DNA of 18,462 nucleotides from WGMK01 sp046047315 (GCA_046047315.1 JBJOID010000168.1:1-18462), one strand, 5' to 3'; shown: positions 1 through 7,727, counted from the first letter of the stretch. Made by a program: numbers and translations. The notes: generated by a model not told the origin, from the letters alone.

Positions 1-513
1 CTGCGCCAGGCTGTGGAAAAGTGGAAAACCTTCCCGGCTAAGTCTACATACACCGTAATAGAACAAACATGTGTAAACTATGTGCTCGGATTATTCTGTA
101 AAGGATGTCCCGGGTTTGACATGTGCCTTGGAAGCTCCTGCTTTTTCTTCGGGGTCGTGCCGGCCTTCGCCTTGATGCGGCATGCAGCGGAGGCAGCGGG
201 AGCTTGTCAACGAGCAGGAACATCCCCCGTCATACGGGGGGAACGCCCCCGCATGCCACCCCCTTCAAAGGGGGACATTGGCCGATGCTCTCAAGGATGT
301 GGGGCAATGTCGTCTTGTGTCCCCCTTTGAAGGGGGTGCCCGAAGGGCGGGGGATGTTCTTCGGGTTTCCGCCATCGTTGTTGTGATGACGGTTTTCCGC
401 CGTGACGACGCAGGCAAGCCTGCTGGGGGAGAGCGGCGTCGAGCCGCCGCAGTCCAGAGAGGGAGCGCGCCACGCTCGCCGACCGCGGGTCTCGGCTTGC
501 TTCCTCCCGCTCG
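1..513. other. Non-coding region at window start
   Basis: I see no supportable gene here. Frames that stay open are short, run through the palindromic repeat at 218-359 and resemble no protein family I know. Bases 20-110 are noticeably AT-richer than the rest and could hold a promoter for a gene left of the window, but no clear -35/-10 pair was found. Bases 410-423 form a small perfect hairpin (GCAGGC, loop AA, GCCTGC), and another GC-rich hairpin lies near 431-450. Neither is followed by a T-run, so I do not call a terminator for the xylanase gene that ends at 514 on the minus strand. Confidence 0.6.
218..359. repeat. Compound palindromic intergenic repeat
   Basis: The outer arms are perfect inverted repeats: GAACATCCCCCG at 218-229 and its complement at 348-359. 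Inside them a perfect 21-base inverted repeat links 257-277 with 318-338, and each copy is itself nearly self-complementary (CCCCCTTCAAAGGGGG type). Smaller hairpins lie at 224-240 (CCCCCG, loop TCATA, CGGGGG) and 338-348 (GCCC, loop GAA, GGGC). The element could fold as one long RNA hairpin or a cruciform. It contains no transposase. The architecture resembles REP/BIME-like or MITE-like dispersed elements, but whether it recurs in the genome cannot be seen from one window. Confidence 0.7.
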
Positions 514-1587
514 CTACCGCCGCCCGGCCTCAACCACGGTGAAGAAGGCGGGCTTGGGTTTACCGTCCTTGTCGAAGAGCAGGGGGTAGTCGCTCCGGTT
601 GGGCACGGGATGGTGGTTCAACCACGACACGCCGTCGTGCAGGTTCCAGAAGGTGATGCGGTCGAGTTTGTCTTCATGCTCTCGGAAGAGCGCGAAGAGT
701 TCGCCGTAGCGCTGGGCCTGTTGCTCCAGCAAGTCGGCGGGTGCGCCGTCGGGGTAGGGATTGTCCTGCTGGAAGAAACTGAAGAAGCTCACGTCAAGCT
801 CGCTGATGTTGGCGCGCAGGCCGAGGTCGGTAATCGTCTGGATGGTTGCCTCAATCTGGGCAACGGGGGGGGTGCCCAGGGAGTAATGCCCCTGCAGGTT
901 CACCGCGTCTGGCGCGACCCCGGCGGCCTGTAGTTCCTTCACGAGGCGAACCATCTTCTCGCGCTTATTCGGCAGCTCGAGCGCGTAATCGTTGTAATAG
1001 AGCTTCGCCTCTGGGTCCACCTCGCGGGCAATCTTGAAGGCCTGCACCGCGTAGTCCTCGCCGACGGTGCGCAGCCAGGGACCTTCACGCAGGTATTCCC
1101 TCGGCGCGTCGGACAGCGCCTCGTTCACCACGTCCCACCCGTCCACGCGTCCCTTGTAACGCTGCATGACGGTTTGAATGTGCGTGCGCATGCGCGACAG
1201 CACCAGCTCGCGCGACGCGGGATTGCCGTCTGCATCCTGGAACACCCACTCCGGGGTTTGGTTGTTCCAAACGAGGGTGTGCGCGGTGAAGCGCTTGTTC
1301 TCTTTCGCCGCATACGCCACAAGGGCATCCGTCGCCTCAAAGGTGAAGTTTCCCTCGGTGGGCTGGATGCTCTCCCACTTCATGTCGTTCTCGGGGGTAA
1401 TCGCGTTGAAGTGCGTCAGCAGTTCCTGGTGCGCGGCGCTTTCGAGTTCGCTGTGTCCCAGTGACACCCCCATCTGAAAGTCGGCTCGATAGACCTCATG
1501 CAGCCTCGGGATTGATTCCTCCTGCGCCTGCGCCACTCCTTCGACGAGGGCGGCGATCAGCGCGAGCGTCGCGGCAAAGCGCAGCAT
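514..1587 (-). CDS. Secreted GH10 endo-1,4-beta-xylanase
   Basis: This is a glycoside hydrolase family 10 enzyme, expected to cleave internal beta-1,4 bonds of xylan with retention of configuration after export. The product is 357 residues. A Sec signal peptide covers residues 1-21 (cleavage after AQA), followed by one catalytic TIM barrel. Family motifs are all present: ITPENDMKWE, HTLVW, DVVNEAL with the acid/base Glu156, YYNDY, ISELDV with the nucleophile Glu263, and FWNLHDGVSWL. The 107-residue spacing of the two glutamates is normal for GH10. I chose the ATG at 1587 because AGGAG lies 9 bases upstream and the signal peptide begins there; in-frame ATG at 1611 has no ribosome-binding site. 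No carbohydrate-binding module is attached. The cupin gene at 1644-2111 lies 56 bases upstream in the same direction, so they may be co-transcribed. Confidence 0.93.
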   Translation of the reverse strand: MLRFAATLALIAALVEGVAQAQEESIPRLHEVYRADFQMGVSLGHSELESAAHQELLTHFNAITPENDMKWESIQPTEGNFTFEATDALVAYAAKENKRFTAHTLVWNNQTPEWVFQDADGNPASRELVLSRMRTHIQTVMQRYKGRVDGWDVVNEALSDAPREYLREGPWLRTVGEDYAVQAFKIAREVDPEAKLYYNDYALELPNKREKMVRLVKELQAAGVAPDAVNLQGHYSLGTPPVAQIEATIQTITDLGLRANISELDVSFFSFFQQDNPYPDGAPADLLEQQAQRYGELFALFREHEDKLDRITFWNLHDGVSWLNHHPVPNRSDYPLLFDKDGKPKPAFFTVVEAGRR

Positions 1588-1643
1588 CAAGTCGACTCCT
1601 GTTAATTGCATGTCTACATGCTTACGGGCGGTCATGGCTGAGG

Positions 1644-2111
1644 TCACGCGGGCGGAAGCAGCCGAATGCCATGCGCCTCGCAACCCGCGGTCAAGCGGGC
1701 GAAATCGATGGCCGGAGCAGCCCCATCCGGATGCTCCACACGATCACCAATGCTGCGGAAAAAGGCTTCCAAGCCAGCAGGGGTGGCGATCACATACAGC
1801 CGGGCGGGAGCGCTGCTGGTGTTGGTGAACTGATGCGGCACGCCCCTCGGGCCATGGACGACATCGCCCGCACGGGCAGTCACTGTCTTGCCGTCAACCC
1901 AGAACGTCAGCTCCCCTTCGGTAACGATAAAGGTCTCGTCCTCGCGCTCATGGTAATGCGGCGGCACGCCCTTGCCGGGGGAAACGTGGATGTCGAATAG
2001 CGAGAACGCGCCCCCGGTCTGGGCACCTTCCAACACGATCACGGTCAGGTCTTCCACCACCCACAGCGACTCGCCCTCTCCTTGGGGCACGATCAACGGA
2101 ACTTGCGTCAT
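1644..2111 (-). CDS. Single-domain cupin protein
   Basis: A 155-residue protein made almost entirely of one conserved cupin beta-barrel. Both classical cupin motifs are intact. Motif 1 has Gly48, His52, His54, Glu59 and Gly66 (core PPHYHEREDETF). Motif 2 has Gly82, Pro88, Gly90, His93 and Asn97 (core GDVVHGPRGVPHQFTN). The three histidines and Glu59 should bind one divalent metal. There is no signal peptide, so it is probably cytoplasmic. Such small cupins include dioxygenases, isomerases and sensors; the sequence does not tell which, and the substrate is unknown. The ATG at 2111 has AAGGAG 9 bases upstream; an open extension to 2372 has no such support. It reads towards the xylanase gene 56 bases downstream and is divergent from rnk. 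Confidence 0.85.
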   Translation of the reverse strand: MTQVPLIVPQGEGESLWVVEDLTVIVLEGAQTGGAFSLFDIHVSPGKGVPPHYHEREDETFIVTEGELTFWVDGKTVTARAGDVVHGPRGVPHQFTNTSSAPARLYVIATPAGLEAFFRSIGDRVEHPDGAAPAIDFARLTAGCEAHGIRLLPPA

Positions 2112-2274
2112 TGGGTCGGACTCCTTGGGGGCTTGCCACCTTGGATTCGCCGTGCGCTTCCCAGATGGTTGGTTATCCTCAGTCACCACTAAGACCAGCG
2201 AAGAGGCTTGTATGGTACTAAGGGCAGCCGCTAGTTGCCACCTGTTCCGAGCGGCGCACAGTGCGCATACCGGA

Positions 2275-2283
2275 TGGTACAAT
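2275..2283 (+). promoter_or_regulatory. Putative extended -10 promoter of rnk
   Basis: TGG followed by TACAAT (2278-2283) matches an extended -10 element (TGn-TATAAT type). No good -35 hexamer lies 16-18 bases upstream, which is tolerated by extended -10 promoters. Transcription would begin near 2290 and give a leader of about 70 bases that includes the hairpin at 2302-2340. Confidence 0.45.
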
Positions 2284-2301
2284 ACAACCAACAAGTTTCC
2301 G

Positions 2302-2340
2302 CCGTCCGGCGCGTGTGCGCCGGACGGTCTGTTGTTTTTT
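2302..2340 (+). terminator. Terminator-like hairpin in the rnk leader (possible attenuator)
   Basis: An 11-bp perfect stem (2302-2312 with 2317-2327) and a GTGT loop are followed by TCTGTTGTTTTTT. This has the form of an intrinsic terminator on the plus strand. It lies between the likely promoter and the rnk ATG at 2362, and no plus-strand gene ends upstream of it, since the cupin gene runs the other way. It may therefore attenuate rnk expression. I did not find a clear alternative antiterminator stem. Confidence 0.55.
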
Positions 2341-2361
2341 GTGCCGATGGAGTGCGAAACC

Positions 2362-2781
2362 ATGAAAACCAAGATTTACATCAACGACACCGACAAGTCC
2401 CGCCTGTCCGCCTGCATTGCGCAGATCGAGGAATTCGGGCAGCCATCGGAGCAGGGCCACGCGGCCCAGCTGAAGGCCGAATTGGAGCGCGCGATTGTCG
2501 TCAAGGATGTCAAGAAGACCCCTCCGGACGTCATCACGATGCGCACACGGGCGCGGCTGGTGGACTCCGAAACGGGCAAGGCGGCCGAATACACGCTCGT
2601 CTATCCGACGGAGAGCGATCCGATGGAGCGGCGTGTGTCCGTGCTGGCGCCGATGGGCGTGGCCATGCTGGGCTGCCGCAAGGGGAGCACCTTCGAGGCA
2701 CGATTGCCCAGCCGCACGGCACGGTATCAGGTAGAAGAAATCCTCTACCAGCCCGAAGCGGCCGGAGACTTCCATCTCTAG
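2362..2781 (+). CDS. rnk: Rnk-like regulator of nucleoside diphosphate kinase (GreA/GreB C-terminal family)
   Basis: A 139-residue member of the Rnk family, which are relatives of the Gre transcript-cleavage factors. Rnk has a short N-terminal coiled coil and an FKBP-like C-terminal domain, binds RNA polymerase near the secondary channel and affects nucleoside diphosphate kinase levels. The protein matches E. coli Rnk over its full length as I remember it: IYINDTD at the start, DVITMRTRARL, TLVYPTE, VSVLAPMGVAMLG in the FKBP-like fold, and the ending YQPEAAGDFHL against YQPEAAGDYLL. Length is normal. The ATG at 2362 is preceded by GGAG at 9-base spacing. The gene stands alone, with its own promoter candidate and leader hairpin upstream and a strong terminator downstream. 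Confidence 0.9.
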   Translation: MKTKIYINDTDKSRLSACIAQIEEFGQPSEQGHAAQLKAELERAIVVKDVKKTPPDVITMRTRARLVDSETGKAAEYTLVYPTESDPMERRVSVLAPMGVAMLGCRKGSTFEARLPSRTARYQVEEILYQPEAAGDFHL

Positions 2782-2821
2782 CCGTTGGCGCCGTGAAGGC
2801 GCCGCGTGATCAGCACAAAGC

Positions 2822-2855
2822 AAAAGAGCGTGTCTGGAAAGACACGCTCTTTTTT
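2822..2855. terminator. Bidirectional intrinsic terminator between rnk and tRNA-Asp
   Basis: A 14-bp perfect stem (2822-2835 with 2840-2853) is closed by a GGAA loop. Six T residues (2850-2855) run through and beyond the 3' side of the stem on the plus strand, and the flanking AAAA gives a U-run on the minus strand. It can terminate rnk on the plus strand and the convergent tRNA gene, which ends 13 bases away, on the minus strand. Confidence 0.9.
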
Positions 2856-2865
2856 CAGCAAATAA

Positions 2866-2942
2866 TGGCGGAGACGACGAGACTTGAACTCGCGACCTCC
2901 GGCGTGACAGGCCGGCGTTCTAACCGACTGAACTACGCCTCC
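2866..2942 (-). tRNA. tRNA-Asp (anticodon GTC)
   Basis: The 77-base cloverleaf folds completely. The acceptor is GGAGGCG paired with CGTCTCC, followed by discriminator G and an encoded CCA. The D-arm is GTTC/GAAC. The anticodon stem CCGGC/GCCGG encloses loop CTGTCAC with anticodon GTC at 2906-2908 (complement). The T-arm is GCGAG/CTCGT with loop TTCAAGT. G-U pairs occur in the acceptor and T stems only. It closely resembles E. coli tRNA-Asp. It has its own promoter upstream (2959-2987) and a terminator downstream (2822-2855), so it is a monocistronic tRNA gene. Confidence 0.97.
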
Positions 2943-2958
2943 GCACGAAAGGACGCAA

Positions 2959-2987
2959 AGAATAGCAAATGATGGCGAGCCAGTCAA
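2959..2987 (-). promoter_or_regulatory. Sigma70-type promoter of tRNA-Asp
   Basis: On the minus strand TTGACT (complement of 2982-2987) and TATTCT (complement of 2959-2964) are separated by exactly 17 bases. Transcription should start near 2952, about 10 bases before the mature tRNA 5' end at 2942. This is the best housekeeping promoter match I found in the window. Confidence 0.75.
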
Positions 2988-3013
2988 ATCCCGCCTGACC
3001 GTGAAGAGACGGC

Positions 3014-4357
3014 TCAGCCGCGCTCGGCCCGGATCGGGTTGGTGTAGATCCACGGGGTCCATTCCCCGGCGATCATCAGCTCCACCTCAATGCGGTACTG
3101 GCCGGGGCTGTCGGGCTTCCAATCCAGCGATGCCCCCTCGGCCGTATGCACGGGCACGCCATCCTTCACCACGGTGAACCGTCCGGGCAGGGGGGCTTCG
3201 GCGCGCAGGGTGAGTCCGGGCGTAAAGGGGATGACTTCTCCCATCACCGCCTTCTGTCCGGCGCTTTCCGCGAAGTAGGTGAAGCCCTTGGCGGGGGCAA
3301 GCATGTTGAAGGCAACAAACACCCGGCCCTGCACTAGGCTGTCCACCAGCGATTCCTGCGTAAGCTCGCGGGCGAGGATATGGGTGTTGGCGAAGTTGAT
3401 GCTGTTCTCATACTTGTCCACAAAGAAATTCAGCACGGTCTCGCCTTTCGCGGTGGGGCGGTACCAGAGCTTCAGCAGACTGGATACCAGGGGCGAGAAG
3501 GTTGTCACGAACTTCGGGCCAGCCTCCCACAGCTCGAAGCGGCCTTCCTCGTTGTAGATCAGGCGGATGCCATTGTTCTGGTGGGCGTCGTTCGCGGCGA
3601 AGCCGGTGATGCTGCGCGTCTGGTTCAGGCCGTCCCAGCGGCCCATAATGTCCGGATGCCGGTCGAACAGGATGCGCATCGCCAGCGCGGGAAAACGCCC
3701 GTGGCAGAGCAGCAGGCTGGGCAGTATCAACGCAAGGCTTTCATCCTTTAGGTCGGTGTGGATGTTGTAGATTTCCATCCCCCGGTATTGCGCCAGGTCC
3801 CACAGGCGATTCTCTTCCGAATGCGCGTAGAACAGCAGCCCGCCGCGTTCCTCCGCCATCATGGCAATCTGCTCCGGCTGCATCATGCAGAGGATGTTGG
3901 TTTCCGGCGGCATGTTCCACAGCAGGAATCCATGGCTCATCTCGAAACCGCGCACAAAGAGCACGCCCTCGTGGAGGCCCTCCCACTGCAGTGAAAAGTT
4001 TGCGTGCCCCTCCACGCAGTGATCGGTCATGAAGAACGCGTCGATGCCCACATTCTTGCCTGCCTCGAGAATGCGCTCGAACGGAACGCGCGAGTCGTGC
4101 GAGAAATGCGAATGCGTGTGCAGCACGCAGCGGTATTCGTTCCAGCCATCGTCCAGAGCCACCGGCGCCACCTGGGGCTGCAGGGCCTGCACGTCGCGCT
4201 CCACCTTGGGCAGCCACACATAGCGGTTGTACAAGGCGCCGGAGTAGGCAAAGAATCCTAAAACCGCCAGCAGCAACAGCACCACCACGGCCATTACGCC
4301 GCGAAACAGCCAACGCAGCACAAGACGCAACATACCAGGAGATTCCGTGTTCGACAT
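3014..4357 (-). CDS. Membrane-anchored PHP-domain metal-dependent hydrolase
   Basis: A 447-residue protein. Residues about 13-38 form one strongly hydrophobic segment after a short basic start, an uncleaved anchor or signal anchor. A PHP (polymerase and histidinol phosphatase) fold covers about residues 75-262. Expected metal ligands are visible: HTHSHFSHDS (His80, His82), TDH (111-113), RGFEMSH (Glu139), FYAHSEEN (His179), EIYNIH (Glu195, His200) and ANDAH (Asp257, His259). These would hold the usual multinuclear metal centre of PHP phosphoesterases. The C-terminal 180 residues are mostly beta-rich and end in an immunoglobulin-like stretch, as in other extracytoplasmic PHP proteins. The substrate is unknown. 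The ATG at 4357 has a weak GGAAG upstream. A 183-base gap separates it from the gene upstream, so it is probably its own transcription unit. Confidence 0.85.
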   Translation of the reverse strand: MSNTESPGMLRLVLRWLFRGVMAVVVLLLLAVLGFFAYSGALYNRYVWLPKVERDVQALQPQVAPVALDDGWNEYRCVLHTHSHFSHDSRVPFERILEAGKNVGIDAFFMTDHCVEGHANFSLQWEGLHEGVLFVRGFEMSHGFLLWNMPPETNILCMMQPEQIAMMAEERGGLLFYAHSEENRLWDLAQYRGMEIYNIHTDLKDESLALILPSLLLCHGRFPALAMRILFDRHPDIMGRWDGLNQTRSITGFAANDAHQNNGIRLIYNEEGRFELWEAGPKFVTTFSPLVSSLLKLWYRPTAKGETVLNFFVDKYENSINFANTHILARELTQESLVDSLVQGRVFVAFNMLAPAKGFTYFAESAGQKAVMGEVIPFTPGLTLRAEAPLPGRFTVVKDGVPVHTAEGASLDWKPDSPGQYRIEVELMIAGEWTPWIYTNPIRAERG

Positions 4358-4540
4358 CGGGGAGACTTCCGCTTTCTTTAGGGTATTGTTCAGGCGTGAC
4401 AGCGGCGGGTGTACGGGAACATGGCCTCGCCGAGCCGGGGAAAATGCGTTTCCATTTTAACATGCCCTCTGAGGATTAGCACTTAAGCCTGGGCAGAGGC
4501 GGTGATTCATACGGAACTGCGGAGACCCTGCGTATCGCCG

Positions 4541-5944
4541 TCAGGATTCGTCGTCGGACGGCGATGCGCCGCTAATATCCGCGTCCGCCCATGCGGGCGG
4601 CGCGAGCGGGCGCGGCTTGTTGCCATAGAAAAGGTCATGGGCGACCAGCGCCCATTGCTGCGCAGGGGCTGCCCCGCGCGCCGCCTGCTTGATCCAGCGG
4701 TCCACACTGTACTCCGTGCCGGAGAGCGGGCACACCGCGAGACACCGTCCGCAGGGCACCCCCGTCTTGTTCCAATAGGTGAAGCAGGCCTCGTGGTTGA
4801 GCTGCCATCGCGCCACGCCATCGTCATCTCCGGGCGCTCCCGCTGGTATGGCATTCGCGGGACAGGCATCGGCGCACTTGGTGCAGCGTGTGCAGAAATC
4901 CATCGTGCCAAAGTCCGGCACGCGCACATCCATCGCCAGCGGGAGATCCGTGGTTACCACGCCAAGCCGCACACGGGGTCCCGCCTTGGGGGTCATCAAC
5001 ACGCCGATGCGCCCAATCTCACCAAGCCCTGCATCGCGCGCCACCAGCGGCATCACCACCTGGTCCCGTTCCAGCACATGGGCGCGGGCCTGGTATCCCA
5101 ATTGGCGGATCGCCCCCGCCAGCACGGTGCTGATGACGGCGGAGCCGAGATAGTGCTTTCCGATCTCCAGCCACACCGAGGCGCGCGGCGCCGTCATCGT
5201 GATGTCTCGGTCCATCTCCACCGAGAACACGATCGCGGTCGGGTGTTCCAGCTTTACGGGCTCACCATGCCGTCGGCCATATCCCGCGTGCGTGAACACA
5301 TGGTAGTCCCGAATCGGGGTGATTCCCACCGAGTGGGCGCCAAGCCGCGCCGCCAGCTCCTTGATGTAGCGGGACGCTGCCGCGGGATCGGGCGTCTCGC
5401 GAAATTCCGAGGGCGGACCATCGAGGCAGTTGTACAAGCCCCGGTAGATGGCGTCGAGCATAGAGCGGCCCGCCGCATAGAGATAGGGCTGGAAGAAGGT
5501 TGAGTCCCGGCCAAATAGTCCGGGTAGCGCGCGAAACCGGTCGTCGGTATCCAGCCTCTCTGGATGCCGGGCATAGTAGTCCAAGAATGCGGGGCTGCCC
5601 GGCTTCAGTGCATTGCGACAGAAGACATTGTCCCGCTCGTCGAAGGGGCGCAACGGTTTTGGATCCACCCCATGGCGGCGTGGACGGATGCTCCATCGAA
5701 AGGCGACTAACGCCATGGGTGGAGCAAGCAATAGCGGAGCGCCCACGAAATAAAGGAACGGAGCGGGCAGGGCAGCCGAGAGCCCGTAAACGAGAAAAAG
5801 TCCCGCCATGATTCTTCGGGTAACCCGTGCCGCCCGGGCTTCACCCGCGTTCACACAGCGGCGTGCGAAAGGCCAAAGCATCGCGCTCATGCCGACGCCA
5901 AAGGTGGCCAGCGCGAGCCGGAATGCGATGTCCTGAAGTTCCAT
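4541..5944 (-). CDS. Membrane-anchored reductive-dehalogenase-like corrinoid/Fe-S protein
   Basis: A 467-residue protein resembling the RdhA/QueG superfamily of cobalamin and double [4Fe-4S] reductases. The first cluster motif is Cys351-x2-Cys354-x2-Cys357-x3-Cys361-Pro (CTRCTKCADACP). The second uses Cys387, Cys398, Cys401 and Cys405 (VPCGRCLAVCP). Upstream of them GEIGRIGVLMTP and GPRVRLGVVTTDLPL match the corrinoid-binding core of reductive dehalogenases better than QueG, which has a different version of this stretch. There is no Tat signal. Instead residues about 5-82 hold two or three hydrophobic helices separated by arginine-rich loops. Known RdhA proteins remove halides using electrons from the membrane; this one may do so, or reduce something else. 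No RdhB-like anchor gene is adjacent. The ATG at 5944 has only a weak AGGA 13 bases upstream. The acetolactate synthase gene ends 80 bases upstream with no terminator between. Confidence 0.78.
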   Translation of the reverse strand: MELQDIAFRLALATFGVGMSAMLWPFARRCVNAGEARAARVTRRIMAGLFLVYGLSAALPAPFLYFVGAPLLLAPPMALVAFRWSIRPRRHGVDPKPLRPFDERDNVFCRNALKPGSPAFLDYYARHPERLDTDDRFRALPGLFGRDSTFFQPYLYAAGRSMLDAIYRGLYNCLDGPPSEFRETPDPAAASRYIKELAARLGAHSVGITPIRDYHVFTHAGYGRRHGEPVKLEHPTAIVFSVEMDRDITMTAPRASVWLEIGKHYLGSAVISTVLAGAIRQLGYQARAHVLERDQVVMPLVARDAGLGEIGRIGVLMTPKAGPRVRLGVVTTDLPLAMDVRVPDFGTMDFCTRCTKCADACPANAIPAGAPGDDDGVARWQLNHEACFTYWNKTGVPCGRCLAVCPLSGTEYSVDRWIKQAARGAAPAQQWALVAHDLFYGNKPRPLAPPAWADADISGASPSDDES

Positions 5945-6024
5945 GGAGCGCGGTCGTTCCTGTTTCCGGCTGGGTTACGGACGAATACTCTGTTCCCCGG
6001 CCCCGGTCTTCCGATCGAGATTTC

Positions 6025-7671
6025 TCAAATCGGGCAGACCAATTGCCCCAGTCGCTTGGTCAGCTTTCCATTCTCGGCGCTGTCCGGTTGCACGGCCACC
6101 AAGGCGGGCTTGCCCGCGTTGAACGCCGCTTCCATCGCGGGCTTGAGGTCTTCCGCCTTCTCCACGTTCACGCCCCACCAGCCGAAAAGTTCGGCCAGCT
6201 TTGCGAAATCGGGATTCAGGAAGTCGAGGTCGGTGTGGCGTCCGTAGTGGTTGTCCTGCTTCCACTCGATCAGGCCGTACTTGTTGTCCACCCACACCAC
6301 CACCACGATGTTCGTCCTGAGGCGCGCGGCCGTCTCCATTTCCTGCACGTTCATCATGAAGCCGCCATCGCCGCACATCGCCATCACGCGGCGTTCCGGG
6401 TAGACCAGCTTTGCGGCGATTGCGCCGGGCAGCGCGAATCCCATGGAGCAAAAGCCGTTCGAGATGAGGCAGGTGTTCGGCTCGTCGCAATGATATTGCC
6501 GCGCGATCCACATCTTGTGCGCGCCCACGTCTGAAAGCAGGATGTCCGCAGGCCCTAGAACTTCGCGGGCGTCCCAGATGATTTTCTGCGGTTTCACCAG
6601 CGGGCCGCCGGTGTCATTCGCATGCTGCGCAATTTCTTCCTGCATAGCAGTGCGCAGCGATCTCTGCTGGCTCGAGCGGAAGTCCAGCCCCAGGGTTTCC
6701 ACCCGCTCGTTCAGCATCCATAGCGCATGGGCGATATCGCCCACCACCTCCTTGGTGCAGCGGTAGTCGTTGTCTACCTCGGCCGGCAGGAAGTCGATGT
6801 GGATGATCTTCTTCTCGCGTGACTTGTTCCACAAGCTGGGGTGGTATTCCACCAGGTCGTAGCCCAGGGCAATCACCACGTCCGCCGCGTCGAGGGCGCA
6901 GCCCGGCAGGTCCTTGGCCTGCAGGCCGACGGTGTACAGGTAGCACTCGTGGTCGCGCGGGATGCAGCCCTTGCCCATGAAGGTGCTGACCACGCCGATG
7001 CCGGTCAAGTCCACGAAGCGGCGCAACTGTGTACTGGCGCGCTTGCGTATCGCGCCATTGCCGGCCAGGATCACGGGCCGCCTGGCGTTCACGATGAGCT
7101 CGAGCGCTTGCGCGATGATCTTGTCGTCCGGCACCGGGCGGCGCAGCTTCTCTGGTGTGAACGGCTCACCCTTCGCATCGGCGGAGGCCACGTCCTCCGG
7201 AAGTTCGATATGGCAGGCGCCGGGCTTTTCCTGCTCCGCCAGGCGAATCGCCTTGTGCACCATCTCCGGGATGTTCTCCCCGCGGATGATCGAGTGCGCC
7301 CACTTCGTGATGGGGCGGAACATGCTCACCACGTCCATCGCCTGGTGGCTTTCCTTGTGCAGGCGGGTGCTGCTGCCCTGCCCGGTGATCACCATCATCG
7401 GGGCGCGGTCCATGTTGCCGTCCGCCACGCCCGTCACGAGGTTGGTCGCGCCCGGGCCGAGGGTGCCCAGGCAACCGGCGCTCTTGCCGGTCAGGCGGCC
7501 GTAAACGTCCGCCATGAACGCCGCGCCCTGCTCGTGCCGCGTGAGGATGAACTTCACCGTCGAGCCTTCCAGCGCCATCATGAACGCCGCGTTCTCCTCC
7601 CCCGGCACGCCGAAGATGTATTCCATCCACTGGGCTTCCAGGCACTTCACGAACAGTTCCGCTGCATTCAT
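6025..7671 (-). CDS. Acetolactate synthase large subunit-like ThDP enzyme
   Basis: A 548-residue thiamine-diphosphate enzyme expected to join two pyruvates into 2-acetolactate, with release of CO2. All three domains of the family are present. The Pyr domain has the catalytic Glu47 in TRHEQGAAFM and GTLGPGATNL. A central domain follows. The PP domain has the ThDP/Mg motif starting at GDGG (434-437, Asp435) and ending at Asp462-Asn463 in VDNKYGLIEWKQ. The overall pattern fits the single-subunit acetolactate synthase group rather than pyruvate oxidase or glyoxylate carboligase. No small regulatory subunit (IlvN/IlvH) lies nearby, so a catabolic or feedback-insensitive role is possible. The ATG at 7671 has a strong AAGGAGG at 9-base spacing; an open extension to 7695 lacks one. 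Confidence 0.88.
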   Translation of the reverse strand: MNAAELFVKCLEAQWMEYIFGVPGEENAAFMMALEGSTVKFILTRHEQGAAFMADVYGRLTGKSAGCLGTLGPGATNLVTGVADGNMDRAPMMVITGQGSSTRLHKESHQAMDVVSMFRPITKWAHSIIRGENIPEMVHKAIRLAEQEKPGACHIELPEDVASADAKGEPFTPEKLRRPVPDDKIIAQALELIVNARRPVILAGNGAIRKRASTQLRRFVDLTGIGVVSTFMGKGCIPRDHECYLYTVGLQAKDLPGCALDAADVVIALGYDLVEYHPSLWNKSREKKIIHIDFLPAEVDNDYRCTKEVVGDIAHALWMLNERVETLGLDFRSSQQRSLRTAMQEEIAQHANDTGGPLVKPQKIIWDAREVLGPADILLSDVGAHKMWIARQYHCDEPNTCLISNGFCSMGFALPGAIAAKLVYPERRVMAMCGDGGFMMNVQEMETAARLRTNIVVVVWVDNKYGLIEWKQDNHYGRHTDLDFLNPDFAKLAELFGWWGVNVEKAEDLKPAMEAAFNAGKPALVAVQPDSAENGKLTKRLGQLVCPI

Positions 7672-7698
7672 GGCCGGGTTCCTCCTTGGCTTCAATAC

Positions 7699-7727
7699 CT
7701 TATATCAGGCTCGATGGCGTGCATCAA
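7699..7727 (-). promoter_or_regulatory. Putative sigma70 promoter of the acetolactate synthase gene
   Basis: On the minus strand TTGATG (complement of 7722-7727) and TATAAG (complement of 7699-7704) are separated by 17 bases. The transcript would begin near 7692, giving a short leader that includes the AAGGAGG ribosome-binding site. Confidence 0.55.

Noticed and set aside
13..330. Plus-strand open frame of 105 residues at the window start
   Set aside because: It has no ribosome-binding site, runs into the palindromic repeat and matches no family.
1972..2361. Upstream in-frame extension of rnk
   Set aside because: It would overlap the cupin gene on the other strand and the hairpin; the E. 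coli-like Rnk N-terminus starts at 2362 with a good ribosome-binding site.
4502..5503. Long plus-strand open frame of 333 residues antisense to the reductive-dehalogenase-like gene
   Set aside because: Low-complexity Arg/His/Ala-rich translation without family motifs; the minus strand encodes an Fe-S protein with clear motifs. High GC leaves antisense frames open.
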